From Nocardioides piscis (lineage in GTDB: Bacteria > Actinomycetota > Actinomycetes > Propionibacteriales > Nocardioidaceae), in assembly GCF_011300215.1 (NCBI RefSeq), contig NZ_CP049866.1, forward strand, positions 992,001 through 1,056,000: DNA of 64,000 nucleotides. The letters run 5' to 3'. Every line of letters begins with the position of its first letter. The stretch's first letter is position 1. Of this stretch, positions 1 to 7,901 are shown one piece after another. Under the pieces are notes generated by a model. The model was not told the DNA's origin, ran no database searches, and saw only the letters and a program-made list of their open reading frames with translations. The translations under genes and the position numbers were made by a program.

Positions 1-2
1 TG

Positions 3-314
3 GCCGACGCGGTGTGGCAGGTGGTCGTCGCCGCTTTCGTGATCGGGGCGCTCTTCTCCGCGCCGATGGTCATCTGGGGCACCCTCCTGCAGCGCCGGGT
101 GCCCCCCGAGCTCCTCGGCCGGGTCGCAAGCCTCGACTTCTTCGTCTCGATCTCGCTGATGCCAGTCTCGATGGCGCTCGCCGGGCCGGTCTCCGACGCG
201 ATCGGGCTCCGGACCACGTTCTTCATCGCCGGTCTGGCTCCGGTCGTCTTCGCCGTCCTGGCGATCTCGCTGGCCCGGCTGCCCGCCGACGAGCTGGCCC
301 ACCCGCTGCGCTAG
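3..314 (+). CDS. MFS transporter, C-terminal fragment
   Basis: The reading frame is open from the window edge to the TAG at 312-314, so only the last ~103 residues are visible. They contain hydrophobic helices (VVVAAFVIGALFSAPMVIWG; FFVSISLMPVSMALAGPVSDAIG; TTFFIAGLAPVVFAVLAIS). The RRVPPELLGRVASLD loop between helices is typical of MFS_3/EmrB-like drug exporters (family knowledge). The rest of the gene lies upstream of the window, so substrate and start cannot be judged. It converges on the M15 peptidase gene. Confidence 0.75.
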   Translation, partial: ADAVWQVVVAAFVIGALFSAPMVIWGTLLQRRVPPELLGRVASLDFFVSISLMPVSMALAGPVSDAIGLRTTFFIAGLAPVVFAVLAISLARLPADELAHPLR

Positions 315-355
315 CCGATCCTCGTGGTGGTCCTCGCTGCGGCCGCGGCACCCGC

Positions 356-425
356 TGTAACGCGCTGTCACATGCGCTTGTGCGCCGTACCAACGACGCG
401 AAGGTGCACCGGACAGCGCGTTACA
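356..425. repeat. Interrupted 14-bp perfect inverted repeat
   Basis: TGTAACGCGCTGTC at 356-369 is repeated as its exact reverse complement at 412-425, with a 42-bp spacer. It lies in the gap between two convergent genes (stops at 314 and 494) and could form a large stem-loop on either strand. There is no T-run, so classical terminator function is uncertain. The rest of the gap (426-493) is low-complexity GCGAGCGG and CCGCTCCG repeats. Confidence 0.6.
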
Positions 426-493
426 AGCGCGAGCGGCGAGCGGCGAGCGAGCGGGGTCCGGGTCCGCCGCTCCGCCGCTCCGCCGCTCCGCGA

Positions 494-1729
494 TCACTCG
501 GGGTCGACGATCGCGTTCATCTCGAAGTGCATCGGGTCGGTGTAGCCCCAGTCGCCACCCCAGGCGAAGCCCCAGTCCTTGAAGATCGCCACCACGGCTC
601 GGTTCATCTCACCGACCGTGCCGCGCAGGTTGCCGGGCACGTTGAGGTCCAGCGCGATCCCGAAGGAGTGCAAGGACAGCTGCTGGGTGTTGGCGATGAA
701 GCGGGGGTAGTAGCAACCGGCATATTCGCCGGGGTTGATCTCCTTGGCCAGGCCCGTGTTCTGGATCTCCAGGAGCGCCGCGCGCAGCTGGGGCAGGACG
801 ACCTTGTGGCAGGTGACGTTGCCCAGGATCGGCACGGGCTCGGTCCGGATGTTGGCGTCGACCCACGACTGGTCGGGAGCGATCCGGCCCCCGCCGAGCA
901 CCGTGTAGCGGAAGGTGCCGACCGCCTCGGCCACCGAGCCACCCGTCAGCACGGCGGTCTGCTTGGCGCCGGGGTCGAGGTCAGGACCCAGGATGGAGAC
1001 CGCCGCGGAGTCGCCGACGATCTTCTGCAGGTCCTCCATCACGAAGCGCGGTGAGTCGGTGCCGGTCCACACGAGCATCGCGTTGTCGCTCGGGATGCCG
1101 AGCTCCTCGCCCCACTTCTCGTTCACCACCGCATCGATCTGCGGCACCTGCGGGGCATAGGCGCCGATGTGCACCTTGGGTGCGTCCTCGTCGTTGCCGA
1201 GCTTGAGGTAGCCCTCGTCGTCCTGCAGCCGCTTGCCGAGCGCCTGGTCGATCGCCACCTCGCCGCCCGCCACCCGGTCCCACTGCGACTGGAGCTCGGC
1301 AGACGCGAAGGGCGTGAAGTTGCGGTATGTCGACGGGTCGACGGCGCCGATGTTGATGACCCTGTTCTCGATGCCGACGTCGCCGAGCGAGAGCACCAGC
1401 GAGCGCCGGACGCTCTTGAGGGAGTTGATCTCCTCGATCAGCTCGTCGTCGAGCGCGTCCTGGTCCTTGATCATCAGGTCGGCGTAGACCAGGCGGCCCT
1501 CGCGGGGTCCGGGCGGTTCGACGGCGTGCTCGGGGTCGGCGACGGTGGGGGTCTCGCTCGACGCGGGGCTCGCCTTCGTACCCTTGCGGCCCTGCGCCGC
1601 GGAGGCCTCCGGGGAGGAGACGCTCGCGGAGGGCGACGGGCTCGGGGCCTCGGCGCTGGGCTCGTCGCCGCAGGCGGTCGCGAGCAGGAGCACGGCGGCA
1701 GCGATCGCCACGTGTGCACGTCGTGCCAT
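494..1729 (-). CDS. M15-family D-Ala-D-Ala carboxypeptidase-like lipoprotein
   Basis: A 411-residue exported protein. A short hydrophobic leader ends in a lipobox-like ATAC with Cys20, followed by a Ser/Pro/Ala-rich linker, so it is probably membrane-anchored outside the cell. The C-terminal ~110 residues carry the VanY/M15 zinc site: H354 and D361 in SLHSFGIALD and H401 in DPMHFE. Members cleave D-Ala-D-Ala or related bonds in peptidoglycan precursors (family knowledge). The middle ~200 residues are not recognised. The gene stands alone, convergent with the MFS fragment and 24 bp downstream of the next minus-strand MFS gene. The exact substrate is not known. Confidence 0.8.
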   Translation of the reverse strand: MARRAHVAIAAAVLLLATACGDEPSAEAPSPSPSASVSSPEASAAQGRKGTKASPASSETPTVADPEHAVEPPGPREGRLVYADLMIKDQDALDDELIEEINSLKSVRRSLVLSLGDVGIENRVINIGAVDPSTYRNFTPFASAELQSQWDRVAGGEVAIDQALGKRLQDDEGYLKLGNDEDAPKVHIGAYAPQVPQIDAVVNEKWGEELGIPSDNAMLVWTGTDSPRFVMEDLQKIVGDSAAVSILGPDLDPGAKQTAVLTGGSVAEAVGTFRYTVLGGGRIAPDQSWVDANIRTEPVPILGNVTCHKVVLPQLRAALLEIQNTGLAKEINPGEYAGCYYPRFIANTQQLSLHSFGIALDLNVPGNLRGTVGEMNRAVVAIFKDWGFAWGGDWGYTDPMHFEMNAIVDPE

Positions 1730-1753
1730 GGACCCTCCCTCGACCGACCCAGC

Positions 1754-3121
1754 CTACGTTTCGCGCCCAGCGGCGGGAATCGTCAGCCAGGACACGAGAC
1801 CACCGAGCACGAGCAGCACCGTGCAGGCCCACATCGCGACGGGGTATGCCGATGCGAACACCGACGGGTCGGCGTAGTCCTCACCGGAGAGGCCGACGGC
1901 CGTCGGCAGCGCCGCCACCGCGATCAGCGACCCGGCTCGGGCCACCGCGTTGTTGACGCCGCTGGCGATGCCTGCCTTGTCGTCGGGGGCCGCGGCCAGC
2001 ACGGTCGCGGTCAGCGGCGCGACCATCAGGGCCAGGCCGAGACCGAAGACGGTCAGCCCCGGGAAGGCCTCGAGCCAGTAGTCGACGTCCTCGTCGACGC
2101 CGACGACCAGGGCGGTGCCGATCGCCATGACGACCGGCCCGACCGTCATCGGGATGCGCGGCCCGATCCGGCTGCCGAGCTCACCGCCCTTGGCCGCCAG
2201 CAGCAGCATGCAGACCGTGATCGGCATCGACGCGAGCCCGGCCTCGAGGGCGCTGTAGCCGCTCACGGTCTGCAGCTGGAGCACCAGGAAGAAGGACATC
2301 GCGCCGAGCGCCGCATAGACGAGCAGGGTCATCGCGTTGGCGGCGCTGAAGGTGCGGTCGCGGAACAACGCCGGCGGCATCATCGGCGACGTGCGGCGGC
2401 CCTCGACGAGCACGAACGCGACGGCCGCGAGCAGCCCGCCGACGGCGGCCGCCCCGGCGCCGACGGCGTTCCAGTCGATCAGCGCATAGGTGATGGCGGC
2501 CAGCGCGAGCGTGGCGAGACCCGCCCCGACGACGTCGAAGTCGCCGCTGGCCGTCGGGTCGCGCGTCTCCGGCACGGACCGTATGGCGATCAGCACCGTG
2601 ACCACCGCGAGCGGCAGGTTGATCAGGAACACCCAGCGCCACGAGGCGTGGTCGACGAGCACGCCTCCGACGAACGGCCCGATCGCCGCCGCCACCCCGC
2701 CCAGCCCGGACCACGCGCCGATGGCCCTGCCCCGGTCGTCGGGGACGAAGGCGCCCTGGATCATCGCCAGGCTGCCCGGCGTCAGCAGCGCACCGCCGAT
2801 CCCCTGCAGGACGCGGGCCACGATCAGCGTCTCGGCATTGGGGGCGAGACCGCACAGCAGGCTGGCCAGCGCGAACCAGATGGTGCCGACCACGAACATC
2901 CGCCGCCGACCCAGCCGGTCACCCAGCGAACCCCCGAGCAGGATCAGCGCTGCGAGGGAGACGAGATAGCCGTTGTTGATCCACTGCAGCTGGGCCAGGG
3001 AGGCGTCCAGGTCCTCACCGATCGAGCGGAGCGCGACGTTGACCACGGTCGCGTCCAGCCAGGTCATCCCCGAGCCGAGGACCGCCGCCGCGATGACGGC
3101 CCGGCCGCTCGGCGTACCCAT
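1754..3121 (-). CDS. MFS drug exporter, DHA2 (EmrB/QacA-like) family
   Basis: A ~455-residue integral membrane protein with about 14 hydrophobic segments. It has the N-terminal motif TWLDATVVNVALRSIGEDL, the loop motif GGSLGDRLGRRRMF (MFS motif A) and GGALLTPGSLAMI, all characteristic of DHA2 14-TM proton antiporters that export drugs or dyes. The ATG at 3121 is chosen because it falls just before the first helix; two GTG codons at 3151 and 3157 are alternatives. The divergent plus-strand gene starts only 45 bp away at 3167, so both starts share a very short promoter region. The substrate is unknown. Confidence 0.85.
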   Translation of the reverse strand: MGTPSGRAVIAAAVLGSGMTWLDATVVNVALRSIGEDLDASLAQLQWINNGYLVSLAALILLGGSLGDRLGRRRMFVVGTIWFALASLLCGLAPNAETLIVARVLQGIGGALLTPGSLAMIQGAFVPDDRGRAIGAWSGLGGVAAAIGPFVGGVLVDHASWRWVFLINLPLAVVTVLIAIRSVPETRDPTASGDFDVVGAGLATLALAAITYALIDWNAVGAGAAAVGGLLAAVAFVLVEGRRTSPMMPPALFRDRTFSAANAMTLLVYAALGAMSFFLVLQLQTVSGYSALEAGLASMPITVCMLLLAAKGGELGSRIGPRIPMTVGPVVMAIGTALVVGVDEDVDYWLEAFPGLTVFGLGLALMVAPLTATVLAAAPDDKAGIASGVNNAVARAGSLIAVAALPTAVGLSGEDYADPSVFASAYPVAMWACTVLLVLGGLVSWLTIPAAGRET

Positions 3122-3166
3122 CCGCAGGGCCGGCGGCGCCGAAGAGGTCACGTGCACGACTCTAGG

Positions 3167-4057
3167 ATGTCCGGCGTGACCCGCCTCCGCTTCGACGAGG
3201 TTCGGCTGGTCGACCATGTCGACCGGCTGGAGCACGAGCACCCGCCGATCGACCTCGACAGCGTCGACTTCACGGTCCGCGACCCGGCCACCCTGGCGAC
3301 CCGCTTCGGTCACGTCCTGGACTACATGGCCCGCGTGGAGCTCGAGGTCGACCGCAACGTGCTCGAGCTGATGACGATGCTGCCCGACCCTCCTGAGGTG
3401 GACCGACGCTTCTATGCCGACGTCTGGCAGCCGCAGGAGATCCGGCACGGGCTCATCCTCGACCAGCTCCAGACCCGACTCGGACGACCTCCGGCCACAC
3501 CCGACACCGACACGGTCTCGGCCAAGGTCAAGGTGCTCGGGGCGCTCGGGCGCATCGACAGGCTCCAGGACGTCACCCGGATGCTTTACTACCTGACCGG
3601 GATGGCGACCGAGCGCTCAGCCGTGCTCGCCTACAACCTGCTCCACGACGGGGTGCGCGGGCTCGGCGAGCGCGCGGTGAGCGAGACGATCGTGGCGCCG
3701 ATCAAGCGACAGGAGCCGGGCCACTACGCCTTCTACCAGCTCTCCGCGCGCGGACTGGCCGCACAGCTGGCCACCTGGCAGACCTGGCTCGTGTGCCGCC
3801 TGCGAGCCATCTCGTTCGCGCCGGTCGGCGTCAACAACGACGACCAGCGGGCCGACTTCGGCGACGTCATGGGCACCCTCGGCATCCACGACGACGTGAC
3901 CGCGTTCGCGGAGTCGATCTCCCGCGTCGAGCGCGACCTGCTGTGGGCGCACGAGGAGGGGATGCGGGTGCCGCCATACGTCCTGGCTGCCTTCCGCTCC
4001 GCCGCCGAGGCGGCGCAGGAGCGCGCGCTCAGACTGCGAGCACCCGGCCGGCGATGA
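3167..4057 (+). CDS. Ferritin-like diiron protein related to acyl-ACP desaturases
   Basis: A 296-residue soluble, mostly helical protein. Two ExxH diiron-ligand motifs are visible, WQPQEIRHG (about residue 90) and KRQEPGHYAFY (about residue 185). They sit where acyl-ACP desaturases of the DesA type have W..EENRHG and DE.RHH.FY. An oxygen-dependent diiron oxidase or desaturase role is therefore likely, but the substrate is unknown. Related actinobacterial proteins are often mislabelled in databases, so the name should be treated cautiously. It diverges from the MFS exporter, and its last 29 bp overlap the convergent TetR gene. Confidence 0.6.
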   Translation: MSGVTRLRFDEVRLVDHVDRLEHEHPPIDLDSVDFTVRDPATLATRFGHVLDYMARVELEVDRNVLELMTMLPDPPEVDRRFYADVWQPQEIRHGLILDQLQTRLGRPPATPDTDTVSAKVKVLGALGRIDRLQDVTRMLYYLTGMATERSAVLAYNLLHDGVRGLGERAVSETIVAPIKRQEPGHYAFYQLSARGLAAQLATWQTWLVCRLRAISFAPVGVNNDDQRADFGDVMGTLGIHDDVTAFAESISRVERDLLWAHEEGMRVPPYVLAAFRSAAEAAQERALRLRAPGRR

Positions 4058-4592
4058 AGGCGATGTCGGCGGCGGTCTGCGCCGGGGTCCCGCTCGGCTG
4101 CATCACGTGGCTGAGCACGACCCGGACCACCATGTCGATCGCCGCCTCGAGCTGACCGGGCGTGAGGGGAGGATCGAAGGCCGCGACCCGGTCGGTGAGC
4201 AGGGCCTTCGACACCTCCAGCAGCGGGGAGGCGTTGGTGACGAGCAGCGGCAGCAGCTCGGTGTCGGCGCCGTGCGTCGCCGACACGACCGCGTGCAGCA
4301 GTGGGTTGTCCTGGGCGTGCTCCAGCACGGCGCAGATCGCCGTCTCGATCCCGGCCGGGAGGTCGGTGGGGTGTTGGTCGAAGGCGGCCACCACGAGGTC
4401 GAGGAAGCGGGCGAGCTCGGCAAGGGTCATCGCCTCGGCCAGCGCGCTCTTGGTGCCGATCTCGTTGTAGACGGTCTGTCGGCTGACGCCCACCTCGGCG
4501 GCCAGCCCGGCCATCGTCACCTTGGCCCAGCCCTGGCTTGTGGTCATCTCCACCGCGGCGGCGACCAGGCGATCACGCAGGGACGGCGGCAT
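4029..4592 (-). CDS. TetR-family transcriptional regulator
   Basis: A 187-residue protein. The N-terminal TetR helix-turn-helix reads VTMAGLAAEVGVSRQTVYNEIGTKSALAEA (residues ~25-54), preceded by the usual RLVAAAVEMTTSQGW helix. The remaining ~130 residues are an all-helical ligand-binding domain with no diagnostic motif. The gene lies 28 bp downstream of the OxlT-like transporter on the same strand and overlaps the convergent desaturase-like gene. It could regulate either. The ligand is unknown. Confidence 0.85.
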   Translation of the reverse strand: MPPSLRDRLVAAAVEMTTSQGWAKVTMAGLAAEVGVSRQTVYNEIGTKSALAEAMTLAELARFLDLVVAAFDQHPTDLPAGIETAICAVLEHAQDNPLLHAVVSATHGADTELLPLLVTNASPLLEVSKALLTDRVAAFDPPLTPGQLEAAIDMVVRVVLSHVMQPSGTPAQTAADIAFIAGRVLAV

Positions 4593-4620
4593 GCACGGGA
4601 GTCTAGGCAGACGCGGGAGT

Positions 4621-5901
4621 CTAGACCGACGCGGAGCGGGTCGCGGCGGGTGCGCCCCGGGCGGCGGGTGGCTTCGTGACGAACGTCAGCACGACCGCGG
4701 CCAGGGCGATGGCGCCCACGGTCGTGTAGGCGACCGTGTAGGCCTTGTCCTCGCCGATCAGGGCGGACGCGAGGACCGGTCCGAGGATGCCGCCGAGGCT
4801 CCAGCCGACGAGCATCAGGCCATAGATGGCGCCGGCGTTCTTGAGCCCGAAGAAGTCGCCCGCGGTCGCCGGCATCGTGCCGAAGGTGCCGCCGTAGCAG
4901 AGATAGACGATCGCGGCGAGGATCGAGAAGAGCACGGCGCTCTCCGCGTGCGGCAGGGCGATCAGGCAGACACCCTGCAGGACCAGGATGGCGGCGAAGG
5001 TCCGCATCCGGCCGATCTTGTCGGAGATCCCGGCCCACACGACGCGGCCCGCTCCGTTGAAGATCGCGAGGACGCCCACGAGCGCGGCGGCCCCGGTGAC
5101 GCTGAAGCCGGCGATGTCGGTGGCACTGAGCTTGGCCTGGGAGATCAGCGAGATCCCGGCGCTCACGCTGAGGGTGAGGATCGCGGTGAGGAGATACCAC
5201 TGGGGCGTGCGCAGCGCCTCGCCCTGGGTGAAGTCGGCACCGGCTGCGCCGCGTGCGGTCTGGGCAGGGGGGTCGTAGCCCGCGACGACGTAGCCCTGCG
5301 GCGGGTTGCGGAAGACCGACGCGCCGATCAGCGCCATCACCAGGTAGGCGAGTCCCAGTGGGAGGAACGCGCTGGTGGGGTCCTCGGGGTCCCGGTCGAT
5401 CAGCCACTGCGCGACGGGTGCCGTGAGCACGGCCCCGAAGCCGAAGCCGCCGACGGCCAGCCCCGTGATCAGGCCCTTCTTGTCGGGGAACCACTTCTGC
5501 AGCATCGCGATCGGCACGATGTAGGCGAACCCCAGGCCGAAGCCGCTGATCACGCCGTAGCCCACGATCAACAGCCAGTAGTCGTCGGCGCCGTTGCAGA
5601 ACGAGGCCATCAGGATGCCCACGCTGTAGATGACGCCTCCCGCCAGCGCCACCACGCGCGGCCCACGCTTGTCCTGGAGCCGTCCCCCGATGTAGCTGCC
5701 GATGAAGATCATCCCGATCGTGACGGTGAACGGCAGCGACGCCCTCACCTTGCTCAGCTCCCACGACTCGGCGTTCTCGAGCGCCCCGCCGATGACCGAC
5801 CAGGCATAGACCCCGCCGATGGCGAGCTGGAGGAGCAGCGCGCCGGCGACCAGCAGCCAGCGATTCATCGTCCGCGTCCCTGCTGCCCTGGTGTCCGTCA
5901 T
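4621..5901 (-). CDS. OxlT-like MFS transporter (oxalate/formate antiporter family)
   Basis: A 426-residue, ~12-helix MFS protein. Family hallmarks are LAIGGVYAWSVIGGAL in helix 1, GRLQDKRGPR in loop 2-3, and GFGLGFAYIVPIAMLQKWFPDKKGLITGLAVGGFGFGA. The OxlT family exchanges oxalate, formate or related carboxylates (family knowledge). It is the last gene in a minus-strand run behind the formate dehydrogenase subunits (42 bp after nrfD), so import or exchange of formate or oxalate for that enzyme is the natural inference. The family is broad, so the substrate is not proven. Confidence 0.75.
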   Translation of the reverse strand: MTDTRAAGTRTMNRWLLVAGALLLQLAIGGVYAWSVIGGALENAESWELSKVRASLPFTVTIGMIFIGSYIGGRLQDKRGPRVVALAGGVIYSVGILMASFCNGADDYWLLIVGYGVISGFGLGFAYIVPIAMLQKWFPDKKGLITGLAVGGFGFGAVLTAPVAQWLIDRDPEDPTSAFLPLGLAYLVMALIGASVFRNPPQGYVVAGYDPPAQTARGAAGADFTQGEALRTPQWYLLTAILTLSVSAGISLISQAKLSATDIAGFSVTGAAALVGVLAIFNGAGRVVWAGISDKIGRMRTFAAILVLQGVCLIALPHAESAVLFSILAAIVYLCYGGTFGTMPATAGDFFGLKNAGAIYGLMLVGWSLGGILGPVLASALIGEDKAYTVAYTTVGAIALAAVVLTFVTKPPAARGAPAATRSASV

Positions 5902-5943
5902 GTCCGACTCCTCATCTCGTCCCGGGCAGCCCGCCCGGGGGTC

Positions 5944-6981
5944 TCAGCCCTGGTAGCGCACCTGTTCTCCGCGATCCACCCGCTCCCGCTGGGGAACGAC
6001 GGTGTACTTCGGGTCCTTGGCCGAGGCGATGCCCGCCTCGAAGACGCCCATGCGGGTGCACAGCGAGCCCGCCATCAGGGCCGCGCCCGACGCCATCGAC
6101 AGCGCGCGGCTGCGACGACCGGCCAACGCGCCGACGGCCCCGGCCGCCGTCAGGGCGATGCTCGCTCGCATCCACCGGCCTGCCGTCCCCTGGTGCAGGG
6201 TCTCGGCCGAGATCCCCATCGACTGCTCCATACGGCGCTCGGCCGCCAGCTCGACGGCTGCGCCACCCACGGCGAAGGCGCGCGCAGGACCGGCCTGGTC
6301 GACGGGCGTCCCGAGGAGTCCCAGCCCCCCCGACGCCGCGGCGGCAGATCCGCAGAACACGAAGGGCAGCTCACGGAAGGCCGAGTGCCACGCCGGGGTG
6401 GCGGTGTCGGCCAGGAGCACGGCGGTGTAGGCCGCGACCGGGGGCGCGGTCAGCGCGCCGACGATCCCGGCGGGGCGACCCAGGACGAGCAGGATCCCCA
6501 GCGGACCACGCTGCCAGCGGGCCGGCAGCATGCCCACCACCTCGGCGGCCGAGGCCGCTGCCGCGAACGGGCCGTGCAGCGCGAGGATCCAGGTGCCGAC
6601 CGACATCGGCGAGGTCAGCTTGGCCACCCGCAGCATGTTGATGAACCTGCTCGGCTTGCCCAGGTCGTGCACGAGCGCGCCCATGCTCAGCGCCAGGCTC
6701 ACCAGCGACCCGAGCCTGCCCACCCGGCGCAGCGCCGGCCGGTCGGTCAGGTCGGCACCCGCCGCGAGCATCGAGCTCCCCGCCGCGACTCCGCCGGTGA
6801 AGAGATAGATCGCGATGTCGTGCTCCCACGGCGCGGGCTTGACGATCGGGCGCCCGTAGTAGGAGGTGAAGTCGGCCTCGGGCACCATCACCCGGTCGCC
6901 GCCGCGCCCGCTCCCGCGCGCCCGGCTGGGGCTGCCCCCGTGGTGGTGGGCCTGTGCGGTGTCGGGTGGTCGCACCGTCAC
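5944..6981 (-). CDS. NrfD-like membrane subunit of formate dehydrogenase
   Basis: A 345-residue integral membrane protein with about 8-9 hydrophobic segments of the NrfD/PsrC polysulfide-reductase membrane-subunit family; TSYYGRPIVKPAPWEHDIAIYLFTGGVAAGSSML is the characteristic N-terminal block. It would anchor the Fe-S and catalytic subunits to the membrane and pass electrons to or from the quinone pool. The GTG at 6981 is chosen because its GTGA overlaps the stop of the Fe-S gene, which is how this operon couples its genes. It adds a polar ~32-residue extension; the ATG at 6888 is the alternative. Confidence 0.82.
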   Translation of the reverse strand: MTVRPPDTAQAHHHGGSPSRARGSGRGGDRVMVPEADFTSYYGRPIVKPAPWEHDIAIYLFTGGVAAGSSMLAAGADLTDRPALRRVGRLGSLVSLALSMGALVHDLGKPSRFINMLRVAKLTSPMSVGTWILALHGPFAAAASAAEVVGMLPARWQRGPLGILLVLGRPAGIVGALTAPPVAAYTAVLLADTATPAWHSAFRELPFVFCGSAAAASGGLGLLGTPVDQAGPARAFAVGGAAVELAAERRMEQSMGISAETLHQGTAGRWMRASIALTAAGAVGALAGRRSRALSMASGAALMAGSLCTRMGVFEAGIASAKDPKYTVVPQRERVDRGEQVRYQG

Positions 6982-7901
6982 CGCCTCCTCAGGAACGACA
7001 GCGCGGCGCCGGCCAGCATCGCGGTCGCAGCCATCCCGGCCCGGTTGAACATCGCCGGCAGGTCCTTGGTCGTGACGACCGGGTCGGGCGGCAGGCCATA
7101 GACCTCCGGCTCGTCGAGCAGCAGGAACATGGCTCCGGTCCCCCCGACGCCGTCGTCGGGGTCGTTGCCATAGAGCCGCGCGTCCATGATGCCGCGCTCG
7201 TGGAGGAGCGCCACCCGCTCGTCGGCGCGCTGGCGCAGCTCGTCGACGTCGCCATACAGGATGGACTCGGTCGGGCAGGCCTGGGCGCACGCCGGCTTCT
7301 GCCCGTCGCTGAGCCGGTCGTAGCAGAGCGTGCACTTCTGGGCGATGCCCACCTTGGGGTCGCCCTCCGGGCCCCGGCGGCGGTCGATGACGCCATAGGG
7401 ACAGGCAGCCACGCAGTAGCCGCAGCCGTTGCAGATGTCGTCCTGCACCACGACGGTGCCGAACTCCGAGCGGAACAGCGAACCGGTGGGGCACACGTCG
7501 AGGCAGGCGGCATGGGTGCAGTGCTTGCACACGTCCGACGACATCAGCCACTGGAAGTCCGGCTTCTCCTCGTCCGCGACGTCGCTGGGCTGGGCACCGA
7601 CGGACGGCATCCCGAGCGACACGGGCTCCGGCGTCGGTGCAGGCGTCGGGGCCTGCTTCTCGATGAAGGCGACGTGGCGCCACTGGTTGGCGTTGAGGGA
7701 GTGGCTGTTGTCGTAGGACGTGCCGAGCATCGCGAAGGCGTTCTCCGGGACGTCGTTCCACTCCTTGCACGCGACCTCGCACGCCTTGCAGCCGATGCAC
7801 ACCGAGGTGTCGGTGAAGAACCCCTTGCGCGCCGGCGCATCGACATATCCGGCATCGGGGGCCGGGTCGAGGGGGCCGAACAAGCTGTTGCGTCCGATCA
7901 C
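6978..7901 (-). CDS. Formate dehydrogenase Fe-S (beta) subunit
   Basis: A 307-residue ferredoxin-like electron-transfer subunit. Four cysteine clusters are visible: CIGCKACEVAC (from Cys35), CKHCTHAACLDVCP, CNGCGYCVAACP and CTLCYDRL...CAQACP. This is the 4x[4Fe-4S] arrangement of FdnH/FdoH/HybA-type proteins. A hydrophobic C-terminal segment ending FLRRR may help bind the membrane partner. The start is GTG at 7901, overlapping the catalytic gene's stop (GTGA). It carries electrons between the Mo/W active site and the NrfD subunit. Confidence 0.9.
   Translation of the reverse strand: MIGRNSLFGPLDPAPDAGYVDAPARKGFFTDTSVCIGCKACEVACKEWNDVPENAFAMLGTSYDNSHSLNANQWRHVAFIEKQAPTPAPTPEPVSLGMPSVGAQPSDVADEEKPDFQWLMSSDVCKHCTHAACLDVCPTGSLFRSEFGTVVVQDDICNGCGYCVAACPYGVIDRRRGPEGDPKVGIAQKCTLCYDRLSDGQKPACAQACPTESILYGDVDELRQRADERVALLHERGIMDARLYGNDPDDGVGGTGAMFLLLDEPEVYGLPPDPVVTTKDLPAMFNRAGMAATAMLAGAALSFLRRR

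Noticed and set aside
1169..3166. Long N-terminal extension of the diiron protein (open frame from 1169)
   Set aside because: It is antisense to the peptidase and MFS genes; the conserved protein begins at 3167.
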